DNA from: Tanypteryx hageni
Lineage: Eukaryota > Arthropoda > Insecta > Odonata > Petaluridae
DNA: 64,000 nucleotides
Assembly: GCA_028673005.1 (NCBI GenBank)
Contig: CM054116.1
Span: 78,628,572 to 78,692,571 of the forward strand
Reading direction: 5' to 3'
The notes beneath the pieces are model-generated. The model searched no databases. It was not told the DNA's origin and was given only the letters and a program-made list of their open reading frames with translations. The translations under genes were made by a program, and so were the position numbers. Below, piece by piece: positions 44,557-57,114 of the stretch (positions within the stretch are counted from its first letter, which is position 1; each line of letters starts with the position of its first letter).

Positions 44557-45540
44557 AGTTGAAGCAACTTATAAATGGTTTGAAGAATACTCTGTAACTT
44601 TGATCGATTTTAATGCTCATGTCACATTCACACAGCGGAATGAAAACAGCAAAAATGGTTTGTACTCACTTGTGTAAATGCAGTGAACATTTATTCTTTA
44701 TTTACGGTGAGCGTTTGTTGATAGATACAAAACAAATTAGGTACATTAAACCGGTTGCTACCAAGATTTCCTTCAAAAATTTAATTTATAAAACTAATAA
44801 ACCAAAGCAAGAAATAAATTCCAAATAGCAACTTGAATAAACAAAACATTAAAACCTAGTAAAGTATGTCAATATATTGCATTGCAGTGTTAAATACATA
44901 TATTAATGAATTTAATATTTAAAATAATTAATTTCATTCAAACATATTCACTCATTATTGTCACATTTTCCAATCATAACCTGTGCTACATGCCCATCAT
45001 TTACGTTAAATAATTGTACTTTAAGTTCTCAAGTTAAATCATAATGTTCTCTTTCTGATTCAATGAACTTGGTTGTATTGTAACTTTAATTGGAATAAAT
45101 TCTAAATTTTATATTGTACTTACCAATAATCTAATGAAACTTTAATGTTTACAGCATCTATATTAATTTCATTTAATATTATGATGCGAGGGTTTTGTTT
45201 AAATTCTAACTGAAATTAATACAGTGTGCTGTATACATTGAAGCTTTCTTTACTTTTCGAGTTATTAAAAGAATTTTGATTCTAATTTTTACCAATGCTT
45301 AAGCGAAGCTCGAATGTGTAAACTGTTAAATGAAACCAATATGAAAGTTTATTTATTAACATTACTAACTATATATTGTTGTTAGTAACCATACCAACTC
45401 TGTAAATAACCATTGCCAAAGACTAGTACCCCTACGGAAAGACCGGAAACTTAATGCTATAAAACGATTCCCAGGTTCTTCCAAGGAAGGCGACAATCGA
45501 TGGGTCTACGGGAAAATTTGGAACTACGTAGTCTCGAACG

Positions 45541-45640
45541 CTAACGTGACGTCACCACGGCTCTCGCTATCGTGACGTCACAACGGCTCTCGGTATCGTG
45601 ACGTCACAACGGTTCTCGCTTTCGTGACGTCATGGGATGC
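45541..45640. repeat. Four CRE palindromes in a 26-bp tandem repeat
   Basis: TGACGTCA occurs at 45547, 45573, 45599 and 45625, each exactly 26 bp apart, within units of the type CGTGACGTCACAACGGCTCT CGCTAT. The stretch is far more GC-rich than its surroundings. TGACGTCA is the binding site of CREB/ATF-type bZIP factors. Whether it is regulatory or just a minisatellite within a transposon end is not shown; it lies about 0.8 kb beyond the 3' limit of the recognised P-element coding part. Confidence 0.85.
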
Positions 45641-47099
45641 CGCTCACCCCCTTCCCCTCCCGTTTTAATACTATAATCGCAGCAAATATAAATTGAGTGG
45701 ACAGAAGAAATGGACTTAAATGAAAATGTTGAATTGCATTTAAAAAATCAAATTTATTACCATACATCACACATTGCGTGAGTACAAAGTCATTATCAAA
45801 TTACATAACAGTGAGGTATTTGTACATAAATACAATACAGATATAAAAATGAATTATTGTAACCAACTTTTATAACGTTTATACCTTTTATGCATGAAAA
45901 CGTATTTAAAGGAAATTCATGAGGACGACGAAAAACGTCAAACTTTCACGACAAGAATGAAATTGTGGATCAAGCAAAAATCTATGGTCAAGTGATTTCT
46001 TTGGTGAAAGTTTCATGTCCGTACAAAAATCTTAAGTAATTTTAATATGCAAAATACCGGAATGCTGCAACCTTTCTCATGCCATTCAAAAGGAAGGTAT
46101 GCTTATATAAAAGTTAATAAAATTACAAATACAGATCAAGACGAAATAAACAGTTAAGAACACGAAATTCAGTACTGGACAATTACAGAGCCATTACATG
46201 TATTACTCTTTGCATTGCACAGTTATATACAGGCAATTTTTGATGAATCATGAAACATAAATAAATGGAATAAACATGTTTGGAAACAAGACAAGGAAAT
46301 TAAACACTTGCGTCACAAATGCAAGTTTTTGTGGTTAACATTGTACTATATTTCGTACACAAGATCCAACGGTTATTAACAATAAATACCTTGCTTTGTT
46401 TAAACATTTTGTAGTTTATATCTTATCTTATATATATCTTATAAAGTAATAGGCAGCAAAGACTACCCTTGCATAGAAGTCCCATTCACACTGTCAAATA
46501 GTGAGTCCACAAATCCACAGAGCTTAGCTGTCCCCAAACCATCGAGTGGGAGTTTGCCTGGAAAAGAAGGAACCAATAGTTAATAGGATGCAATTTAGAG
46601 ATGCAGATTTTAACAAATGGGTATGATAAGTATAACTGATCATACCATTGGCTACACAGCCACTAACTGTTGATGCCATTGTATGGCTGAGCATTTGTGC
46701 CGCCAGGCTGACTCTCATTCCAAGTTGCCCCTTAGGATCCAAGTGGCTAGGTGTTACCTTATGAAGATGCTGGAATAGTAACTGCTCAGAATCCACCCTA
46801 AAGGCACCATGAACATGCTCCCAGGAGGCAACACAGTCATGAGAATCATTACCAATTTTTACTGGTACTGATATCTCATTTCTGTAGAGCATGTTCCTGG
46901 TGCACTTCAGAAGGTGTGGTGCATGAAGCAAAGTAACCACTTTTTTGTCATTATACACAAAAAAAGGGTTACTTTCTGATGCACCCAGCATCTTCAAGGC
47001 TTTTACATTGGCTGTGGCCATGTCACACACAGTGCAAACGACTGCCAGCCCAGTTCTTACACAAGCCTCTAACACTTCCTTCAATAAACGGAGGAGGTA

Positions 47100-48432
47100 T
47101 AGTGGTCTTAAAAGCTTACGGCGGTGAGATGCGCGAACTGTCACGTGACATGGAGGGGAATGGTCAGGGAGTGGGTAGCTTAAGGGGAAAGTGAGCTGAA
47201 TGGTGTTGCCGCCTGCCAGCGTAGGCAACCCAAGAAAGTAATACTAAGTAATATCCGGTCGTTTATCAACAATAGGTTGTGGTAATACGATTTTGCTCTT
47301 ATTCATATCGTATGGTACCCGCAATTTAATGGAAAGTCAGCTACGATGGAGGAAAGGATTTCCAAAAGAAAAGTAAATATTTCAAAGAAAGGTTTTATTA
47401 TACACATTCACATCGATACATTTTCATCAATAATATTTTATTCAGATGAATCTGTATCTCCTGATTCTGAATCCGAAGTTATGATAACCTCATTCACAAT
47501 ATCATCCATTATCATCTCGTTTTTTATATATTCAGCTTCAGTTTTTTTTACACGTTCGCATACATTCTGCCACTCTCCTTTCCCGATATCTGCACATTTT
47601 TCTTCCACTAATATCTTCACCTCATTTAGTTTAAAACTTGTGTTTCTTGACCCTACCCAATTCTTTAATATACCCTAAATATTTTCGATTGGGTTGAATT
47701 CAGGATGATACGGAGGCAGCCTAAGCGTCGAATGTCCATGCTCGGCTAATATTATATCCACAGCAAAAATTTTATGAGCTGGCTTAATTTTCTTAATTTT
47801 ATCGTACAACTCGAGTTTAGTTTCAGCCGTTGAGTACTGCATTCCCCTTGTATCCAGCCATGCCTTCATTACATCTTTCCTGGAACTGCTGCAGCTTCCT
47901 TCTTCATGAACTTGATCATGTTGTGAAGTATCTCCCGTGCCTGGCTGTGAATGACTCTCTTATTCCCTAGCTTGGAGGTTGATGGAGGGGTATCCATGTT
48001 GGCAGTAAACGAGTTTAACAAAACTAAGCAATGAAAACGAAATAACGAAAACAAATTAACGAAAAAGGTATAACAAAAACGAAATAACAAAAACGAATTA
48101 ACGAAAAAGGTATAACAAAAACGAAATAACAAAAACGAAATAACAATAACGAAATAACAAAAACTATATAATAAAGACTCAAAAACAAAATAATCAAAAC
48201 AGCGATGAAAAATAACGATAACAAAAATATAAAAGTAAAAAGTATAAAGCACAGAAGTTGGTACAAGAACTTGACCGCGTGAAGCTAACCCAAGCTAACC
48301 TCAGGAGAGAGTGAAGGGTTTTTCTCCACGCGAATGCTACCCTCACCCCCGCAGTTGTGACGTTTCACTAATGGACTCGTCCGCACTCATTTTCGACTTC
48401 TGCGCAGCCGCCATAAGCTTTTGAAAGACGTA
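47100..48432 (-). mobile_element. Tc1/mariner-like element, internally deleted, TA target site
   Basis: Left end TAGTGGTCTTAAAAGCTTAC followed by GGCGG; right end inverted TACGTCTTTCAAAAGCTTAT followed by GGCGG. TA flanks both ends (47098-47099, 48433-48434), inside the P transposase frame. On the minus strand it encodes an N-terminal piece (NKRVIHSQAREILHNMIKFM, 48000-47870), then MKAWLDTRGMQYSTAETKLE, AEHGHSTLRLPPYHPEFNPI ENI and FKLNEVKILVEEKCADIGKG. HG..LRLPPYH.E.NPIE is the third catalytic region of a DDE_3-type transposase; the first two acidic residues are missing, so the element is non-autonomous. Confidence 0.85.
48030..48200. repeat. AT-rich minisatellite (ACGAAATAACAAAA-type)
   Basis: Repeated 11-25 base variants of ACGAAATAACAAAA and ACGAATTAACGAAAAAGG, inside the Tc1-like element. 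Produces spurious minus-strand open frames rich in Phe, Leu and Val. Confidence 0.8.
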
Positions 48433-50817
48433 TACTCTGCAGGAATACCACCTCTGGTGAAATAAAAAGCAATAGGTTGCTTCCATTTCTTTCGCAAACC
48501 CCAGGTCATGAAGACAAGGGCATGATTTGCAAGGGAGTGCTTTACTCCACCCGCACTTCCCAAGTCCACAAAGCCAGAGAACCTGTCCGATTTCGAACAA
48601 TACTGTATGTGTTCCCTGATAGACATCTCATCAAACATCAGGGAACACACACGATCATTCTCATCCAACCTGCTCACGGTGTTAGCCAAAGATTTTAAGA
48701 CATGCCAATTCACTCCAGGTTCAAGTGGTATTTTATTCAGGAGAGAGACTAGGGTTCTAGGAGTAGGTAGGGTGAAAATGGTGGATAGGGATATCTTCGA
48801 AGAAGGGAAAGGGCAAGGAGTTTATCATCAAGAGTCCAACGGCGACCATTGGGCTTCTGTTTGGAGCAACGAAGCTGTGACGCTAAAAACAAAGCTGATG
48901 CTTTTGACAGGGATTTGGAAAAGGATTGGATGAGGATTTCAGGATCACTATTGTTGGTGCAAATTTTTTTTAAATCTAATTTCTGGGAAACGTATTTTTT
49001 TTTTTTCAACAAACCAAATTTTTTGTTGATTTTACTCATGGTTTTAATAAGGTACTTTTTTCGGGTAGTCAATTGGGAATGTCGGGTGAAGTTTAATTGC
49101 ATCAGCAAAGTTTTTTTCCTCTTCCTGCCTAATTTTTTCTTCCCTAGCTCCGGATTTAATGATAAATCCGAAGCTGCTGAAGAAATAATTTTGCAGGTGG
49201 AGGAGTTAGTCAAATTTTCATCGCACCAAACATCAGCCAATGGTGCAGCCAATTGGTCTGATGAAGAGGTTGATGGGAAAAGTTGGGTGGAGAAGGAAGG
49301 AGTAGGTCTATGGGACAGGGAAGTACATGGGGTTGAAGATATCAAAGGGAAAGTGAAATTGGGAGAAATACCACTTGAATCTAAACTGAATGACATGTCT
49401 TCAAGTCGCTCCCTATTGCTTGATGTTTCACCATCGTTCACTGAAGGGAGCACTTCTGCTTGCTCAGACAGGCTCAAAGCAGCCGCAGTGTGAACTGACA
49501 TATCCTGCAAATAATTAAAGAAAATAATTTATTTGACTTTTTAACTCCAATATAGGGCTAGCATTAATTATAGAATTTAATGTAACTTACCACAGCAACA
49601 CCCAACTTCACTTGAGGATCCAAGTGCCCTGGAACACAGTTCTCTTTCTGTTGCACCTGTAAGAATGAAAATTAATTTCTAAGAATGTCAGTCATTCAAC
49701 CTGCTAAACCTAATGAAATTGATGCAGGATGCAATGGGCATGCTTCAAATGCTGCAGTAAATGTAACATAAGGCAAATGCACTTACGGCCCCTTGCAGTT
49801 CCTAAACAATTTTTCCATGAAGATCACATTACCAATTGTAAAATGAAACATATCATATCACATTGCACTACAAAATGTCCACTTTATTTATAATTTATTC
49901 TAAATACAGTTGTATTCGCTAACGATCAGGTGTTCTTAGCAATCATAGTTAGGCCAATCAAATAACAAGGAAAACTTTTGATATGGAAATTTTAATTCCT
50001 GAATAGAAAAACATATACTTCGAAATACGTTTTGAAACAAAGATAGAAGAATTATCTTAACGTCAAGGAATACAAGCTAATTCATATTGAGAAACAATAA
50101 ATAAACAAGTTAATATCTGAAAATAATTCAGAATATTTAAAAATAAAACAATATACGATAATCAAAATGAGACATCGCTATGGTATACTTATTTCATTCT
50201 ATTACAAGCACAATTCTATTCCCGGATATCTGCGTTGCAGTATAACATCCAAACAACGAACTATAATCTACAAATAACCACAAGAAGTTTTAAACAGAAA
50301 TTCCACTTAATCTAAAATTACGGCTTATTTTGTGAAGAACTGACACGTACCATATTCACTCCAAGTGCAATGGATGGCACAGCTACGCTAAGCAAGCGAG
50401 ACTTAGCACCTAAAAATGAGAAGCAATTACTCTCGAAATGCTTCTCGCACACACAAAAATGAGTTAAGTTTCCCTCCTTCCTTCCCATAAGATTTACCCA
50501 ATGCAGGTATCTGTTAAGAAAATACAAAAGCATTTTCACAAAATGCATTCACATATATCATAAAAGTTATTTTTCAGAAAAATTATCAAAAATTTTAAGA
50601 CTTACCTGGCTCTGTTCCTTGGAGAGCAGAACAATTGCACTCCGTCGCGTCTCCTTAAACCGCAGTCTGCCACTACACATCTTTCGCGGGAGGAAGGCAT
50701 ACCTGCTATTCTAAACTAGACAAAATCTGACTTACTGTTTTGTCAACCACTAAATGAGCTATGGCGGTTTTGGCGGATTTCAAACAACCAAAATGGCCAC
50801 TGATACAAGGACAGTGT

Positions 50818-50874
50818 GGCGCTGTGGTGATGCGGTAGAGAGAGAGAAATAGAGGGAGAAAAAGAGAGAGAGAG
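50818..50874. repeat. (GA)-rich simple repeat
   Basis: GTAGAGAGAGAGAAATAGAG and AAAGAGAGAGAGAG follow one another just upstream of the P-element THAP exon; possibly in that element's promoter region. Confidence 0.7.
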
Positions 50875-53541
50875 CTGACTGCGACTGCAACGCCTATCGC
50901 AGACCCCTTAGCATAGTGAACTACGTGCAAAAGCTGGGAATCTATTCTCCAATAAGAGTTTCATACCCCTGACCATTGCTATGTTGTGCTAAGACGAAAT
51001 TGTATAATATTATATAAATTCCTACCCTATAATTTGGGTAGGGCAATTGTGCAAATGTAGGTATTTTTGCTTGGAAATATGGTATATATTTTTAAAATTT
51101 GGTGTACCCATCCAAATATTTTTACAAACATCCCGGCCCTTTACAGTTTATGCTGGCCTCCCCATATTTGGGAGGCTAACTGGTGTATCAAAAATCTATA
51201 GTTTCTTAAACAGATATTAATAATGGGTGCACTCACCATGAAAAGGAAACGTTGCCAATACAAATATTATTAACATCCTCAATTTAAGGCTTAAAAATAA
51301 AATTTGTTAATATTCATTGATGTTTGAAATCATTCAGTTTTAACCGTTTTGATTCCTGGTGTGACTCTATTCCAGTTTATTGAATGTTCCTGATTAAAAA
51401 CCTGATTCTATCTATCCCTTCTCTATTTTATTCTGTGCACATATAGGAAATTCTTTGTTGACATTTCTGTGGAAAATATTTTTCACTGTGCAAGATAAAA
51501 CATTCCATTTCTCAAAAGCAAAGCATTAAAATTAAATACCCTTGAGAAAATAAAGATATTTATCCATGGATGTCGTACTCACTTTATATTAATGATTGTC
51601 TTTTGCTTTACTTTTATTTCTTTCTACTACATTTCTTTTAACCTCCCTAATTCCAACCTATCCTACATAGCTTTAATTTCACTCTACTGGCATTGCATAT
51701 TACCATAAATACCCGGGTGTAATGCACACCCTCGTATAACGTGCAGGGGGGTTTTCAGCCTCCTAATCTATGATTTTTCTATATACCCGCATAGAGCGCA
51801 AAGTTTTTTTTAGCCTTACTGTTCCAGAATTAAGTAGATGGTGTAACATGGTCTAAAGCAATGATCGAATTATTGGCATTATGTATTGGTAACATAATGA
51901 GAGTGCGAAATTAAATTTTCGAATAACGTTCTAGCAGAACGTCAGCTAACTCAACCATTACATACTCTGTCTACTTACAAGGTGATATTAGGATATACAC
52001 AATAAATCCAATTATATTAATTTCATAGTATGGCATATGACATTGATTGAGCTAAAAATAAAATGAAGGAATGACGATAATCCTATTTCGAAGTTTTTTT
52101 ACATACATTTTATTCATGCCTGAGGTGGATGGGTTTGCCCAACCTTCAGTTTTACCCTTATTAGAACACACTGGAGCACGTAAAAACGATAGCAAATAAC
52201 TATAATTAACTACAGACTCGAAGAGTCAAGAATAAATCACTTATGAATGCTGAGAGAAAAGTAGGGAACGATAACTTAATGGTAGTTCTACAAGAAGCAT
52301 CAACTCCCAGCATATGCAAAGGTATCAGCTGCCATTGTTTCTAATTGTAGGTAGTACCAGTACCTCACCACCAGGCCGAGCGCTGGTGTAGGGTGACGTC
52401 ATGCGTTAGATGCCGGTTTCGATAACAACATCAAAGAAGAGTGGTCTAGTGACGAAGTATTTCTTGGCTTTTAAAATGAATAAATACTGAATTCATTCTT
52501 TTCATATCTAATTAATGTATGCTTATAGAATTAGTTAATAAATTTTTACTATTATCTATCTTACTTTTAGCGTAAAAATCACCAATAAAATTATGAGGAT
52601 ACCCGGGCAGTAATTAATGTGCCAAAATTGTGGAAATATGGGATTAACAGAGGCGCGTTATCATATAGGCAAAAAAGACATCTGCCTAGGGCCCCCATTC
52701 AGATGGGGCCCCAAAATCACTTTTCTAAAACTCATTGCTGGTTTTTACTGATATTTTTATGTGATTTTTTATCGGAAACAACTTTCTACATGTCAAGGTC
52801 AATGAACTTGAAGATTAATTTTAAAATTACGTTTTTTTTTTTTTCAAAAATGGTTTTACCGATTTTTATGAAACTTTATATTTAGTTCTTTCTTAAATAG
52901 TTAAGTTACCTAATTGAAAAAATAAAGACTGCCTTGTAAGTAACCGGCGCCGCTGGCACCGGATGTCTTTTTTGCCTATATGATAATGCGGCACTGCATG
53001 AGAAGCAAGATAGGAAGGAAGGTAGGTTCATGTGACACACCCACTCCAATGTATACAAATTGTATCGACGCAGGCAACTGACAGGAGACAAAATTAGAAA
53101 GGAATAAGCAAACTGGGATACTATTGATGACATTGATAGGTGGGAGGATAAGTCTGGTGACTCCCAAATAAATGTATACTAAATGTCTCGACAAAAAGGC
53201 ACAGACGCCAAGCGCCTCCTCCAGGGTTACGGCAGTACAGTAGCAGGGAGAAGTGAGCTACAATCTTATCAACCAGTCTTGAGTTAATATCCAAGCAGAA
53301 CTGAGGTGCAGGCTGCACCGTGCGGCAGAATAATTTGGCAGTTTTTTATTTTAATTAGTGTAATAACATTAAATATTGAGTGACAGAAGAACATGGAGAG
53401 CTGAACTTTTTCGATAAGAACGTTTTGACTTAAATATCGTATTTATTTTGTTTTTAGAATATTCTTTTTATTTTGTTTTATATTAACAAATAGCGGATAC
53501 CCAATATAGCGATAAACTCATGGTTTCCGTTTGTTTATTAA

Positions 53542-54274
53542 CCCTTTATACCCTGAATTATGTTATAAACTATATATTTTAACAGAAATTTTTCCGTATG
53601 TTCAGGATGTTTCTTCAGTAAAACAAATGATTGATTTAAGAATAATTACTTATAAAATTTTTTATTGAGTAATATTGTATTTGGTACTTAAAAGTACCAT
53701 CAGGTCACAATGGACTAAAATACAGTTTTGATACAATTTATCTTGTACATAATACAGTCATAGATTTATACAATATGTTCATTACATTTGGTGATAATCA
53801 TTAAAACAATTTTTGTCATTTAAACATAAGAAAACATTGCAAAAGTTGGACTTTGAATGTGGCCGTGATTGACAATTTCTCGATGCCCATAATTCACACC
53901 TTCCTCTTGTTTTTACAAATTCTGGCCAGTGAGCTCCCCTATTTTGCAGCCTGATATAATTTGATGTAGAAAATGTTTGTTTTTTTTTTATATTAGGTGA
54001 TTTTTCAACTTCGACTGATTGCTTAGGTCTGCCTCTTTTCTTGGGTGGAACTCGTGATTTTGTTAGTAGCCCTTGAGTTACTCTCCTTTTGAATTCCAGA
54101 ATAGAAATCTTTTCATTTTTGTCACAATAATTTACATAGACATTTAAAATAATTATTTCCAAAATTCCAAAAAACAATCTGTGCCACCATTTCTTTGACT
54201 TTTTATTTCTATTGTATAAGAATCTCAACATTTCAGCTTCTTGGTACTTAAAAGTACCGTCAGGGTATATAGGG
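53542..54274 (-). mobile_element. piggyBac element, internally deleted, with transposase C-terminus
   Basis: Ends CCCTTTATACCCTGA and, inverted, CCCTATATACCCTGA, flanked by TTAA on both sides (53538-53541, 54275-54278). Subterminal GGTACTTAAAAGTACC occurs near both ends. The minus-strand frame (to a stop at 53782) encodes KSKKWWHRLFFGILEIIILN, LEFKRRVTQGLL, a basic KKRGRPKQS segment and a C-terminal cysteine-rich finger (GRCELWAS..NFCNVFLCLNDKNCF). The N-terminus and all DDD catalytic residues are missing. The frame starts inside the host hAT. Confidence 0.93.
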
Positions 54275-54619
54275 TTAAATAACAAACAGACAGATTTCTT
54301 TAATTTTATTTCATATAGTTCGGGAATTCCCTGCTCAAATCGGGTTGTCTGGCAACCCTGCTTGTATATCAACTTGATATATTAATGTGTCCGTCAGTTA
54401 TGTTTGTCATCAATTTTTTGTGATGGTTTAGTATTTATTCTGTAGGATCAATCGATTCCTCAATTCCTCCTATAATGCAGTTGTTGCGTTATATTGGGTT
54501 TCCATTGTCTATTACTTAATTTTAAAAAATTAATTACTTAATTATAAAAAATTGATTAAAAGTACAAAAAAATTTAAATTGCAAAATATAAATCTAAAAA
54601 TATATTTTTTCTTAGGGCC

Positions 54620-57114
54620 ATGAAAAGAACGTACGAATCTGGTGCGCAGAAAAGGAAAAGGTTAAAAATTAGAGAAGAGGAATTTAAAAAAACTGCAAAA
54701 CTCGTTACAACATTTTATTTCAATAAAAAATCGAGAAGAGTCTCAAAATGACATTCTTACAACAGAAGAAAATAGTGCAGACATAACTCCTACCTCTTCA
54801 TTATCACCAGATGACGTTATGGACGATAACTATTTCGGCATCAAACAGGAAGACAATACCAATAATGAAACAACCACAGCACTCTCTGACACTATTAATG
54901 ATATTCCGGATACAACCAAACATCAAACATATAGTAAAGATATTGCTTTATGGCCAAAACCCATCATGAATGACTTCCTTGAATTTTACCTTTGTAAAAA
55001 ACCACAAAATTTAGGCAACATAAAAAATTAAAAAATAGATTTTAATGAAGGGGACAAAATAGTAACGAGAAAACTAAACGAATCACATTTCTATTTAACT
55101 AGAGTTAACGGTACTCAGGAAAAAAGAGAATGGTTAATATTTTCAGAAACAACAAAATCAGTATACTGTTTTATTTGCAAATTGTTTTCAACCAAATCGA
55201 ATGTATTAGTTACTGGATGTAGTGATTGGAAAAATATCGGTGATATATTAAGAAGGCATGATGAGTCCAAAGAACATAAGGAATGTATGTGTGTGTACGT
55301 AAAGCGCTCGAAAAGTGTAGGAAGAATTGATTCTGAGATGATAAAAGCATATGAAAAACAAACAAATTATTGGCGTGAGGTGTTAAAAAGAGTTATTGCT
55401 ACTGTGAAACTTTTAGGTACATTAGCATTGGGATTTCGAGAGCATGATAGTCAAAGTACAGGAAATTTTATGAGTTGCTTAGAGTACTTAGCAGAATTTG
55501 ATATATTCTTCAAGACTCATTTAGAAACTTATAGCAAATGTGGTAAAGGACATGTAAATTATCTTTCAAATACTACGTGCGACGAATTCATTGGTTTAAT
55601 GGCCACAAACGTAAGAAGTGCAATTATTAACGATATCAAACAAACTAAATACTTTTCACTTATTGTTGACTCAACTCTTGATGTAAGTCATGCAGATCAA
55701 TTATCTTTCATCATAAGATTCATTGATAAACAAAACCAAATACAGGAACATTTTTTGTCTCATACATATTGAAAAACATGATGCTAGTTATTTAGAAAAT
55801 ATTATAATATCAACCTTAACGGAGTATGGTCTAGATATTCAAAACTGTCGCGGCCAATCTTACGACAATGCAGCAAATATGTCCGGTATATACAACGGAT
55901 TACAGGCGAAGATTAAGAGCCATAGTAAAAATGCATTTTTTATTCCATGTGCAGCTCATACCTTAAATTTGGTTGGAAATTCAGCTGCAGAATCTTGTTC
56001 AGAAGCAAGTCATTTTTTCTATTTTATTCAAAATTTATTTGTATTCTTTTCTTCATCAACAAAGAGATGGGATCTTTTAATAAAGGCAAACTCAGAAATA
56101 AATAAAACATTAAAAAGAATTAGTGATACCAGATGGTCCGCAAGGGCAGATGCAATTCGAGCTGTTAAGATGAATTTTTTTGCCATAAAAGAAGCTTTAT
56201 TTACACTTTTTAATGATTCAAATGAAAAACCTTTGACAAAATTAGAAGCAAAAAAGCTGCATGATTTCTTTAAAGATTTTGAAACAACTTTTTCTTTTCA
56301 TATGGCATTCAATTCTACAGCGATTAAATTCCACAAATAAAAATCTTCAAAATAAAGATTCAGATGTACAACATGCTATAAATCTTTTAAAATCATTGTC
56401 GTTATATATATCAGACATTCGAGGTAACAATGATTTTTGATGCTATAGAAACCGAAGTTTATGCATTAACTGGCAATACAGATTATAAATCCGATCGAGT
56501 TAGAAGTCAACAGAGAAAATTACACTGATGAAAAAAGAGATCGGGATGTGCAATTGACAGGCAAACAATCATTTGTTGTAAATTGTTTAAATGTTATTTG
56601 CAATAAATTGTTAGTAGAAATTAACAGACGTGTTCAGGCATACCAAAATATTTAAAATTATTTTGCAATGTTTACAAATTTAAATTTAAGGGAAACATCA
56701 CCAAGAAAATATGACAACTGTATTATCAATTTAATAAATACTTACTAGGATGACATTGATGCTAATGTTTTTAAAGAAGAATTAGCGCATTTTATACATT
56801 TTGTAAAAAATGAATCTTTAAATTCACCTTCTTTAATGTACGAAGCAATTCAAGGAGGGCTAGTATCAACTTTTCCTAATGTGGACATAATGTTAAAAAT
56901 ATTTTTGTCAATTCCTGTTTTGAATGCATCAGCAGAACGATCGTTCTCTGTGCTTAAAAGAGTTAAGAATTATATTAGAAGTTCACTTGGACAAGAAAAA
57001 ATAAATAATTTAGCAATAGTTTGTATTGAGAAAGATATTACAAATAGGATTGATTACAATGAACTGATACACAATATTTCAGCCCAAAAAGCACGAAAAG
57101 TCCAAATAAAGTAG
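54620..57114 (+). pseudogene. hAT transposase, ZMYM1/TTF-type, decayed
   Basis: Start MKRTYESGAQKRKRLKIREE after an AG acceptor-like site. A frameshift near 54735, a TAA at about 55029, a frameshift near 55765 and broken sequence at 56340-56830 interrupt it. Domains in order: TTF-type zinc finger (REWLIFSETTKSVYCFICKL F, then HDESKEHKEC), the DUF4371-like region (FSLIVDSTLDVSHADQLSFI), the RNase-H-like core with GQSYDNAANMSG and CAAHTLNLVG, DTRWSARADA, and the C-terminal hAT dimerisation region (IFLSIPVLNASAERSFSVLK). The family contains domesticated ZMYM-like genes, but this copy sits between hAT termini and is dead. Confidence 0.92.

Larger units (their letters stand above)
46457..50700 (-). 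pseudogene. P-element-like transposase gene (THAP9-like), interrupted
   Basis: Minus strand, multi-exon. Exon 50700-50606 and exon 50510-50351 join in frame to a THAP zinc finger: CVVADC, F-C-SP, YLHWVNL, CEKHFESNCF, AVPSI. Exon 49656-49591 (VQQKENCVPGHLDPQVKLGV) follows. A long exon (from about 49505) carries a basic segment and FLASQLRCSKQKPNGRRWTL; a frameshift near 48785 separates it from EPGVNWHVLKSLANTVSRL and the RNase-H-like region (LMFDEMSIR, AFYFTRGGIPAEY). A Tc1-like element is inserted at 47100-48432. The frame resumes at 47097 with LLKEVLEACVRTGLAVVCTV CDMATANVKALKML and LHAPHLLKCTRNML; exon 46557-46457 adds DSLFDSVNG. The C-terminus was not found. Not functional as it stands. 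THAP proteins bind DNA; P transposases use GTP as cofactor. Confidence 0.9.

Noticed and set aside
47869..48266. Minus-strand frames rich in Phe, Val, Leu and Tyr
   Set aside because: Mostly produced by the AACAAAAACGAAATA minisatellite; only the last part (from about 48000) is a real transposase piece.
48849..49493. Plus-strand open frame of 214 codons
   Set aside because: Antisense to the P-element exon, whose THAP9-like motifs are on the minus strand.
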